Shown here: one piece after another, positions 1-5,923 of the stretch
Layout of the letters: the number at the start of each line of letters is the position of its first letter
Position numbering within the stretch: position 1 is the first letter of the stretch
Assembly: GCA_003645605.1 (NCBI GenBank)
Contig: QNAY01000014.1
Location: 1-10,472 of the forward strand
From: Thermodesulfobacteriota bacterium
Lineage (GTDB): Bacteria; Desulfobacterota; Dissulfuribacteria; Dissulfuribacterales; UBA3076
Direction of reading: 5' to 3'
DNA length: 10,472 bases
Notes under the pieces: generated by a model
Told to the model about the DNA's origin: nothing
The model's database searches: none
The model's input: only the letters and a program-made list of their open reading frames with translations
Made by a program: the position numbers and the translations under genes

Positions 1-110
1 TCCTTTCCAAGGCCCGATCCCTGGGTATGAGGACGCTTCGTCAGGACGGCCTGCAAAAAGTCCTTGCAGGTGAAACAACCTTTGAAGAAGTTATGAGAGT
101 CACGAATTGA
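1..110 (+). CDS. gspE: Type II secretion ATPase GspE, C-terminal end (partial)
   Basis: Only the last 35 codons and the TGA stop (108-110) lie in the window; the reading frame begins at base 3. The visible residues include GMRTLRQDG and, further on, [16 protein letters not shown]. This is the usual C-terminal ending of GspE/PilB-type secretion ATPases, where a GM-LR-DG helix is followed by a G-T--EEV-RVT segment. GspE is the cytoplasmic hexameric ATPase that powers pseudopilus assembly through GspF and GspL. Its position directly upstream of gspF supports GspE over the related pilus ATPase PilB, although this fragment alone could not separate the two. The Walker motifs lie outside the window. 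Confidence 0.88.
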   Translation, partial: LSKARSLGMRTLRQDGLQKVLAGETTFEEVMRVTN

Positions 111-181
111 TTTGGTGATTTAGTGATTTGGTGATTGAAGAAAATTAATGATTTAGTGATTGAAGAAATTTGGTGATTGTT
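108..181. repeat. Octamer-period repeats between gspE and gspF
   Basis: The gspE stop codon runs straight into AT-rich repeats with an 8-base period: TGATTTGG, TGATTTAG, TGATTTGG, TGATTGAA (108-139). A second block, TGATTTAG then TGATTGAA, lies at 149-164. Bases 124-148 and 149-173 also form an imperfect 25-base direct repeat. The unit is the reverse complement of the AATCACCA unit in the gspI and gspJ leaders. The tract fills almost the whole E/F gap. It contains GGTGAT at 172-177, eight bases before the gspF ATG. This resembles the distal part of an extended Shine-Dalgarno sequence and may serve as its ribosome binding site. Confidence 0.8.
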
Positions 182-185
182 GGGT

Positions 186-1391
186 ATGCCTACTTTTGCT
201 TATGAGGCCCTGGATGTTAAAGGGCAAAAGATTGAAGGGACCGACGAGGCTGCAAGCCAGGATCTCTTGATTTCCATGTTAATTTCCCAAGGCCTTCAAC
301 CTGTTAAGGTTAAGAGGTTAAAGCAGTTCTATGCTTTATGGGGCAGGAAAGGGGTCAGATTCAGCCATGATGATCTCCTTTACTTCACCAGGGAATTGGC
401 TGATCTTCTGGAGGCCGGTGTCCATTTGGAACGGGCCCTGGTCATCGTGGAAGATGCTGCTGAGCAGGAGACAATACGTGTGCTGATTAATACCATAAGA
501 CAGGAAATCCACGGGGGTAAAAAGCTGTCAGAGGCATTATCCTCCTATCCCGACATATTTAACCGCCTCTACATTAATATGGTGCGGGTAGGCGAGTTAG
601 GGGGTGTCCTCCCTGTGGTTCTCAAGAAGCTGGGTGGTTTCATCGAGCGTTCAAGAGATATTCGAAAATTTATTATTACTTCATCAATCTATCCAAGCAT
701 CCTGGCCCTGGTGGGCGTCTTGTCCGTTTTTATCCTGGTAACATTTGTTGTGCCGAAGTTTGGTCAGATATTTGAGGATCTTAATCAGCCCATGCCTCTG
801 GCTACCAAGTTCATTGTTGGGGCCAGCATGTTTCTGCAGTCATGGTGGTGGCTGTTAGGCCTGGTTATTCTTGTGCTTAGCACTGGTTTTTACTCCTATA
901 TCAAGTCGCCTGAAGGGATGGCCTGGTGGGACAGAGTGGTGCTTCGTCTGCCCTTGGCCGGCCCAATGTTGCTGAAGATAGAACTCGGTCGTTTGGCCCG
1001 TACTCTGGGTACCTTGCTTGAGAGCGGCGTTCCCATACTCAAGGGTATTTCCCTTTCGGGAGAAGTAGTGTCAAACAGCGTTATACAGAGTGCTGTGGAT
1101 GATCTGTACAAGGGGGTCCGGCAGGGAAAGAGTCTCAGCCAACTTATGAAACAGGCGAAGGTTTTTCCCTCGCTTATGGTTCACCTGGTGGCTGTCGGAG
1201 AGGAAACTGGGGCTATGGGGTCTATGCTTTTAAAGATTGCAGATGATCTTGAAGAAAGGGTCCAGCACGATACCAAGGTCTATTTATCCCTGGTGGAACC
1301 GATAACCATAGTCCTCATGGGAATTATAATCGGCGGGATTATCCTGTCTATGCTCCTTGCTATATTTAGTATTAACGATGTGGCTTTATGA
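186..1391 (+). CDS. gspF: Type II secretion inner-membrane platform protein GspF
   Basis: GspF is the polytopic inner-membrane platform protein that couples the GspE ATPase to pseudopilin assembly. The 401-residue product has the expected length. It starts MPTFAYEALDVKGQ, matching the family's F-Y-A-D--G opening. Two GspF cytoplasmic domains are visible, at about residues 60-190 and 265-395. Both carry the LARTLGTLLESGVPI / FTRELADLLEAGVHL type repeat and a V--GE--G segment (MVRVGELGGVL near 132-142, VAVGEETGAM near 336-345). Three membrane spans are predicted at about 165-190, 218-238 and 369-395. I chose the ATG at 186 over a TTG at 177 because it gives the usual N-terminus. The stop overlaps the gspH start in ATGA. 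gspG would normally follow here but does not. Confidence 0.96.
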   Translation: MPTFAYEALDVKGQKIEGTDEAASQDLLISMLISQGLQPVKVKRLKQFYALWGRKGVRFSHDDLLYFTRELADLLEAGVHLERALVIVEDAAEQETIRVLINTIRQEIHGGKKLSEALSSYPDIFNRLYINMVRVGELGGVLPVVLKKLGGFIERSRDIRKFIITSSIYPSILALVGVLSVFILVTFVVPKFGQIFEDLNQPMPLATKFIVGASMFLQSWWWLLGLVILVLSTGFYSYIKSPEGMAWWDRVVLRLPLAGPMLLKIELGRLARTLGTLLESGVPILKGISLSGEVVSNSVIQSAVDDLYKGVRQGKSLSQLMKQAKVFPSLMVHLVAVGEETGAMGSMLLKIADDLEERVQHDTKVYLSLVEPITIVLMGIIIGGIILSMLLAIFSINDVAL

Positions 1392-1837
1392 AAGGTGGAA
1401 GCTCAAGGGGTTTTACGCTAATTGAACTCCTTGTAGTGCTGGTACTGATAGGCATCTTTAGTTCTCTGGTTTTTGTGTCTGTTGCCGGAGGGATACTTCG
1501 GTCTGAAGAGAGGCGTTTTGTTCAGTCCTTTACACAGACCTTGGTCCGGGCCAAGTCCGCAAGCCTGGGTAGAGGCGAAGCAGTCAGGTTTTTTATTGAT
1601 GGAGAGAGCAGGACTTTTTGTGTTGAAGGCCGCAAATGGCAGAATATCCCAGAGTCAATAAAGGTGGAAGGCGAGGGAGTGGGGGAAGTGGAACCAGGTG
1701 TTCATGCAGTGACTTTTTATCCTGATGGAAGTTCAAGCGGTGGGGAAATTGATCTCAAATGGGAAGGAGGTCGTCTGGACCGGATAGTGATAGACAGGTT
1801 CCTGGGGCTGATACGCATGGAGCGCATTTTATCGTGA
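1388..1837 (+). CDS. gspH: Type II secretion minor pseudopilin GspH
   Basis: GspH is a minor pseudopilin that sits below the I-J-K tip of the pseudopilus. The 149-residue product has a short class III leader, MKGGSSRG, cleaved after Gly8 by prepilin peptidase. The mature end FTLIE, with Glu at +5, is followed by a hydrophobic helix to about residue 35. The C-terminal part contains FYPDGSSSGGEI near residues 110-121 and an R-I-ID---G-IR ending, both characteristic of GspH rather than the major pseudopilin GspG. The ATG overlaps the gspF stop by four bases (ATGA), and the stop overlaps the gspI GTG, so translation is probably coupled on both sides. Confidence 0.93.
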   Translation: MKGGSSRGFTLIELLVVLVLIGIFSSLVFVSVAGGILRSEERRFVQSFTQTLVRAKSASLGRGEAVRFFIDGESRTFCVEGRKWQNIPESIKVEGEGVGEVEPGVHAVTFYPDGSSSGGEIDLKWEGGRLDRIVIDRFLGLIRMERILS

Positions 1838-2268
1838 CAATCACCAAACCACCAAATCACCAAATCACCAAATTCTCCTCAGGTTTTACCCTCATAGAGG
1901 TCTTGGTTGCTACGGCAATAATGGGTATTTCGCTTGGGGTGTTGCTTTCGGGCTTTGCGCAGGGCCACAGGCAGGCCTTTAGGGGCGATATGGCCAGAGA
2001 GGCAGCGTATATAGCAGAATCTGTGCTTTATGGATTGGCCACCAATGAGCTTGAATCCCTGTCGTCAAGTAAGGAGGACGTAGAAGATCATCTCGGGTGG
2101 AGCTATAAGGTGGAGATTCGGGACCTGGTTTTGAAGATAACAGCTCAGGATCAGGATTTGGAAGAGATGGAAATCCCTGAGTTGAAGGAGCTTGTTCTTA
2201 CCGTACAACCTCCGTATGATGCCCATCCTTTTGTATTGACCAGTTGGATACCGGCAGAACAGATATGA
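1834..2268 (+). CDS. gspI: Type II secretion minor pseudopilin GspI with repeat-encoded leader
   Basis: GspI is a minor pseudopilin that nucleates the tip complex with GspJ and GspK. I place the start at GTG 1834, which overlaps the gspH TGA (GTGA) and has GGAG at 1819-1822 about eleven bases upstream. A longer frame from 1759 would overlap gspH by 79 bases and is unlikely. The product has 144 residues. The leader VTITKPPNHQITKFSSG is 17 residues long and ends in Gly; the mature end FTLIEVLVATAIMGISLG has Glu at +5 and the FTLIEVLVA signature of GspI. Most of the leader is encoded by four tandem octamers (1839-1870). The stop overlaps the gspJ ATG. Confidence 0.93.
   Translation: MTITKPPNHQITKFSSGFTLIEVLVATAIMGISLGVLLSGFAQGHRQAFRGDMAREAAYIAESVLYGLATNELESLSSSKEDVEDHLGWSYKVEIRDLVLKITAQDQDLEEMEIPELKELVLTVQPPYDAHPFVLTSWIPAEQI
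1839..1870 (+). repeat. Four tandem AATCACCA octamers inside the gspI leader codons
   Basis: Units lie at 1839-1846, 1847-1854, 1855-1862 and 1863-1870. Three read AATCACCA and the second reads AACCACCA. They are translated as TITKPPNHQITK in the GspI leader. Eight bases is not a multiple of three, so gain or loss of one unit would shift the frame. The array matches the gspJ array at 2279-2310 in unit, copy number and reading phase. Confidence 0.95.
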
Positions 2269-2969
2269 GGGAAAAAACAATCACCAAATCACCAAATCAC
2301 CAAATCACCAGATCCTCATCAGGCTTCACGCTTCTTGAACTCTTGATTTCTGTCTCTCTTATTGCTGTTTTGGTTCTTATTCTTTCCATGTCTGTTCGTA
2401 CTGGACTGAGAGCTTACAGCAGGGGGAAAGAGGTTAACGAAGGTTTAATGGTTGTATCCGCTATTGAAGGACTTTTGGGCAGACAGCTCAGGGCCGTGGT
2501 GAGAGAGGATGAATCTGATCTAAAGAATTTTTCTGAGTTTAACGGTGAGGAGAACGAGGTCTCATTTGTGACTACCCATGTGCCGCTAGGCTCTCAGGCA
2601 GGTGGTCTTTTCAAGGCGGTTTATCGTTTTGATGAGAGAGGGAAAAAACTTATCTATGCTCAGAAGGTCATCACCAGACCTGAAGATCTGAAAGAGGTTC
2701 TTCCTGACAGAATAGACCCGGAAGATAAGGAGGACCTGATGGAACAGGGCTGGGGTCTTTCGATTGTAGATGGGATAGATTTTCTGGCCTTTACATATCA
2801 GGGTACATTGCAGGATGAATCTACCCCTGAGGATTGGCCGGATGGCTGGAATAAAAAGGGCAAGGTGCCCGAGGCAGTGGCCATGGGCTTGGCTTTTTCC
2901 GATGATGCTGAGGAGCCAGCAACCATCTGGCGGATTTTTTATACAAATCCCTTTTTGATTGTTGATTGA
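2265..2969 (+). CDS. gspJ: Type II secretion minor pseudopilin GspJ with repeat-encoded leader
   Basis: GspJ is the larger minor pseudopilin of the I-J-K tip. I place the start at ATG 2265, which overlaps the gspI stop (ATGA), giving 234 residues. A frame-extending TTG at 2244 lies inside gspI and adds nothing recognisable. The leader MREKTITKSPNHQITRSSSG is 20 residues and ends in Gly. The mature end FTLLELLISVSLIAVLVLIL carries Glu at +5 and one hydrophobic helix. The downstream RTGLRAYSRGKEV and the C-terminal region with GWGLSIVDGIDFLAFTYQG fit the GspJ family. Four perfect octamers (2279-2310) encode the middle of the leader. The last codons, at 2952-2969, run into the next repeat tract. 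Confidence 0.92.
   Translation: MREKTITKSPNHQITRSSSGFTLLELLISVSLIAVLVLILSMSVRTGLRAYSRGKEVNEGLMVVSAIEGLLGRQLRAVVREDESDLKNFSEFNGEENEVSFVTTHVPLGSQAGGLFKAVYRFDERGKKLIYAQKVITRPEDLKEVLPDRIDPEDKEDLMEQGWGLSIVDGIDFLAFTYQGTLQDESTPEDWPDGWNKKGKVPEAVAMGLAFSDDAEEPATIWRIFYTNPFLIVD
2279..2310 (+). repeat. Four perfect AATCACCA octamers inside the gspJ leader codons
   Basis: Units lie at 2279-2286, 2287-2294, 2295-2302 and 2303-2310, all identical. They are translated as TITKSPNHQIT in the GspJ leader. The tract is 440 bases downstream of the sister array in gspI, differs from it by one base over 32, and stops a few codons before the prepilin peptidase site in both genes. Confidence 0.97.
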
Positions 2970-3050
2970 TGGATTTTTGATTTTTGATTGATGGAATGAG
3001 GAAAGTGATAATTGAGGAATTGAAGGATTGAGGAATTGAGGAATTATAAT
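2952..3050. repeat. Degenerate octamer-period repeats between gspJ and gspK
   Basis: This is the only long gap inside the operon (2970-3108). Its left part repeats TTTTTGATTG (2952-2961 and 2981-2990) and TTGATTGATGGA. The right part is a tandem ATTGAGGA array: ATTGAGGA 3011-3018, ATTGAAGG 3019-3026, ATTGAGGA 3027-3034 and 3035-3042. The sequence differs from the AATCACCA family, but the 8-base period is the same. No terminator or promoter is evident in the gap. Confidence 0.8.
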
Positions 3051-3108
3051 CAAAAAAAGCACATTCAATTTCTCAATTTATGAATTATTATCAAGTGACG
3101 GGTTTCAA

Positions 3109-4002
3109 GTGAATGAACAGAAAGGTACGGTTCTTGTATTGGTTCTGTGGGTGTTGACCCTGCTTACACTGGTCGGTGGTTTGTATGCGGTTGAGGCCAA
3201 AATTCGCAGGAATTTGGGACAATATGCCTGGGATGCCTTGCAGGGCCGGGAGGCTGCGAGGTCTTTACTGCTTCTTGCAACGAGCAAATTGTCTCCTCCC
3301 GGAACCGACAAGGAAAAAGCAGAGGACGGTCTTTTTGCTGACGGGAGTATGTATAAAGTGAGATTTGGAGGCAGAGATGCCTGTTTTACCCTGCAAGATG
3401 AGAATGGAAAGCTCGATCTTAATAACAGTTCAGAGGATCAGGTCAGGGAGGTGGTGAGAGCAATTTTGGGGGATGAGGAGCTTGAAGCTGCGGATACTAT
3501 AGTGGATGGTATTTTGGACTGGAAAGATTCCGATAAGCAGACGAGGCTGCACGGGGCAGAGGATGATGTCTACCAAGACAGGTCTCCGCCATACTACCCT
3601 GCTAATGGTCCATTTCATTTATTGGATGAACTGCTTTTGGTAAATGGTGTTGGTCAGGAGGCGTTTTACGGGCCTATAAACTGGTCATCCCAGGAGGAAG
3701 ACGAAGACAGCGAGGTGGTATGGCAGGGTGGCCTCTGTGATTTATTCACTGTTTACAACAAAAACGGCGATGTAAACAGGGACTGTGCGCCTTTACCTCT
3801 TGAGGAAATTCTTGGTGCCGAATTTGGTGGTAATAGTACATCAACCCGTGAAGTAGTGTGTCTCAGGGTTTGGTTCGGCAGTCGTATATACCAGGTTTAC
3901 TGGAATTCTCAATCTGGGACAAAGGAGTCCAAGGTCAAGCATTGGACTGAGGCAATTACTTTGGGAAACAAAGGCTCAACGTGGTCAGAGAACGAGAAAT
4001 AA
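3109..4002 (+). CDS. gspK: Type II secretion minor pseudopilin GspK
   Basis: GspK is the large minor pseudopilin that caps the pseudopilus tip. The product is 297 residues from GTG 3109, with a very short leader (VNEQKG) cleaved before TVLVLVLWVLTLLTLVGGLY. The lack of Glu at +5 is normal for GspK, as is the L-VLWVL helix. The family core is clear: FTLQDENGKLDLNNS near residues 87-101, then DGILDWKDSD, HGAEDDVY, and finally PPYYPANGPFHLLDELLLVNGV near 164-185. The start is the least certain part. No good Shine-Dalgarno sequence is visible, the frame is open back to 3040, and no in-frame ATG exists there. The 3' end overlaps gspL by 22 bases. Confidence 0.93.
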   Translation: MNEQKGTVLVLVLWVLTLLTLVGGLYAVEAKIRRNLGQYAWDALQGREAARSLLLLATSKLSPPGTDKEKAEDGLFADGSMYKVRFGGRDACFTLQDENGKLDLNNSSEDQVREVVRAILGDEELEAADTIVDGILDWKDSDKQTRLHGAEDDVYQDRSPPYYPANGPFHLLDELLLVNGVGQEAFYGPINWSSQEEDEDSEVVWQGGLCDLFTVYNKNGDVNRDCAPLPLEEILGAEFGGNSTSTREVVCLRVWFGSRIYQVYWNSQSGTKESKVKHWTEAITLGNKGSTWSENEK

Positions 4003-5354
4003 CAGGTATTTATCTGGACGAGTCCAAGCTCGATGTCTTTTGTCTTAAGGGGCGGCTTGGAAAATGGTCTTCTGTTCAACCGCCCCATAAGTTTGATGAT
4101 ACCGGGCGTTCCCTGGCAGAACAGGTAAAAGGCGTACTTCAGGCTATTCGTCCCTCGCGAAAGCGCAAAATATGTCTGGCCCTTTCTCGCAAAAATCTGT
4201 TTTTAAGGGAGTTAAGCTTTCCACAGTTGGAACCGGACGAGGCGGCAAATGCAGTCCGTATGGGAATAGGGCTTCATATACACCTGAAACCGGATGAGAT
4301 ATACCATGATCAATGGGCATTCAAACGTGGAGATGAGACCGTGGTGCTTCTGGCCTATATCCCCAGAAGTTTTTTGGATCCAATACTCCGGGCGGTTCGT
4401 GAGACAGGCCATGGCAAATCGCTTGGTCCTATATCACCTGCGACTTTGGGGCTGGATATCCTGCTGCGCAGCAGTACAGAAGCATCTCTTCCCTGCGTCA
4501 GCCTCGGTCGCCAGGGAGACGGCTTGTGTGTTTCCCTCCATGGTGTTTACGGGTGGGAAGGTTCACATTCCGTATCAGTTTCAGATGAAGAAGATGTCTC
4601 GATGGACCTGCAAAAGCTTGCTCAACATCTCCCTTCTCCCTTCTTCAATCTTGCAATAGCCCCTGTCTATGCGGTGGGGGATTTGGGTACGGCAATTCCG
4701 GATCCTCCCCCCAGAGATCCATGTAATGCCATAAAGGACCTTTTGAATATCTGTGGACAGGAGGGCAAAGTCACCTGGGGGTTATGTGCTGCTTCACTGG
4801 GACTAACTTCTTATCCTGCAATTTCTTTCCAGGAAGGTGCTCGTCGTAAACCTTTCCGTTTGCGTATAAAACCGTATCAATTTGTGGTTGGGGCAGCAGC
4901 TGCGGCAATGATATTGGTCACAGGTTTTCAGGGCTTACAGTTACAGCACCGTGTCCAATCTGTTCATAAGATGGAACAGGAGGTTAAGAAACTACAAGAA
5001 CATCTGTCACCCATGTTGAATACCCAGAAGCAGTTGGAACAGATTGAAAATCAGCTCAAGGACCTGGGAGAATTCAGGGTTGAGAGGCCTCCTGAGCTAA
5101 AGGTCTTAAAGGCCGTAGCTGAACTTACGCCTCCACAGACCTGGATAAAAAATTTCAATCTTAAAAAGGACAGGCTAAAGGTCACCGCCGAGGGTGGTTC
5201 TGCAGTAAAGACCATGGGAAAGTGGCGTCAGAGTCCTCTTTTTTTAGAAGTCAAACTTATATCTCCTGTCACAAAGGACCGGCAGCAAAGGGAACGTTTT
5301 ACAGTGCAGATGAAGCTGGCTGGCGGAAAAGGAAGGGCGAGTAGTGGCAATTAG
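3981..5354 (+). CDS. gspL: Type II secretion platform protein GspL (PilM/PilN-like fusion)
   Basis: GspL recruits GspE to the inner membrane and pairs with GspM. The 457-residue product has a cytoplasmic actin-like (PilM-type) region at about residues 1-285, opening with ITGIYLDESKLDVFCLKG. One membrane span follows at about 300-318, then a Gln/Glu/Lys-rich probable coiled coil to about 365. The C-terminal PilN-like ferredoxin fold spans about 370-450 (PELKVLKAVAELTPPQTWIK). This is the standard GspL architecture, equivalent to PilM fused to PilN. Translation starts at GTG 3981 inside the gspK end, and the gene overlaps gspM by 11 bases. The N-terminal half is divergent, so naming relies on the C-terminal half and on context. 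Confidence 0.9.
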   Translation: MVREREITGIYLDESKLDVFCLKGRLGKWSSVQPPHKFDDTGRSLAEQVKGVLQAIRPSRKRKICLALSRKNLFLRELSFPQLEPDEAANAVRMGIGLHIHLKPDEIYHDQWAFKRGDETVVLLAYIPRSFLDPILRAVRETGHGKSLGPISPATLGLDILLRSSTEASLPCVSLGRQGDGLCVSLHGVYGWEGSHSVSVSDEEDVSMDLQKLAQHLPSPFFNLAIAPVYAVGDLGTAIPDPPPRDPCNAIKDLLNICGQEGKVTWGLCAASLGLTSYPAISFQEGARRKPFRLRIKPYQFVVGAAAAAMILVTGFQGLQLQHRVQSVHKMEQEVKKLQEHLSPMLNTQKQLEQIENQLKDLGEFRVERPPELKVLKAVAELTPPQTWIKNFNLKKDRLKVTAEGGSAVKTMGKWRQSPLFLEVKLISPVTKDRQQRERFTVQMKLAGGKGRASSGN

Positions 5355-5916
5355 TCGTCAGCTCTCAGGTAAAAGAAGCCCCTTATTACGTTATGGTTTA
5401 TTGGTAATAGGACTTATACTCTGGTACAGCCTGATATGGAATCCATTATCCGGCAAAATTGAGGAATCGGGTAGCAGGCTTGAGGCCCAGGAGGCAAAAA
5501 TCGGGCGTTTGGAGCGGGACATCAAACGTCATCGTGGTATAGATAAGCGCGTTATCCAGTCGGAGCAGCGACTCGCGACTGATAAAAAGGGGCTCATGCC
5601 CGGTGATACTCCCCAACTTGTAGCATCCAATTTACAGGATATTTTACTCAAGATGGCCTCTGAATCCGATCTCCAGGTAATTACTTATAAAACAGGCCGG
5701 GTCCGCAAATGGAGAGGTTATCAACTAGCCGTAGCTACTTTCAGTGCCAAGACAGATATTAAGAAGCTGGTCAAATTTCTGAAAATATTAGACGATGATC
5801 GCAGGGTATTCCGAATACAGAGTATGAGCGTGGTTAAAGTAAAGGGGCGAAATCCACATCTTAGGGTCAATCTCGAAGTGGAAGCTCTCTTTATGAAAGC
5901 CGGGTCTAAGGGGTAA
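5344..5916 (+). CDS. gspM: Type II secretion platform protein GspM (PilO-like)
   Basis: GspM is a small bitopic inner-membrane protein that stabilises GspL. The 190-residue product has a short basic cytoplasmic N-terminus and one membrane span at about residues 14-32 (LLRYGLLVIGLILWYSLIW). A heptad-like stretch follows at about 36-75, then a PilO/GspMb-type periplasmic domain with LQDILLKMASESDLQV near 94-109 and a closing LRVNLEVEALF strand. GTG 5344 overlaps the gspL end, and the stop is seven bases before the gspD ATG. The family is weakly conserved. The call rests on architecture, the position after gspL, and the PilO-like C-terminal half. Confidence 0.87.
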   Translation: MAISRQLSGKRSPLLRYGLLVIGLILWYSLIWNPLSGKIEESGSRLEAQEAKIGRLERDIKRHRGIDKRVIQSEQRLATDKKGLMPGDTPQLVASNLQDILLKMASESDLQVITYKTGRVRKWRGYQLAVATFSAKTDIKKLVKFLKILDDDRRVFRIQSMSVVKVKGRNPHLRVNLEVEALFMKAGSKG

Positions 5917-5923
5917 GGTCAAG

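Noticed and set aside
177..185. TTG start giving three extra residues to GspF
   Set aside because: ATG 186 gives the normal family N-terminus (MPTFAYEA); the TTG lies within the repeat tract.
1759..1833. Upstream extension of gspI
   Set aside because: It would overlap gspH by 79 bases and produce a 42-residue leader; GTG 1834 gives a classic GTGA overlap with GGAG upstream.
1388..1837. Reading this gene as gspG
   Set aside because: The PDGSSSGG and C-terminal R-I-ID motifs fit GspH; the GspG C-terminal signature is absent.
2244..2264. TTG start for gspJ inside gspI
   Set aside because: ATG 2265 overlaps the gspI stop in ATGA and gives a plausible leader without the extra residues.
1839..2310. 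CRISPR-like array
   Set aside because: The repeats are contiguous 8-base units with no spacers and lie within coding sequence.
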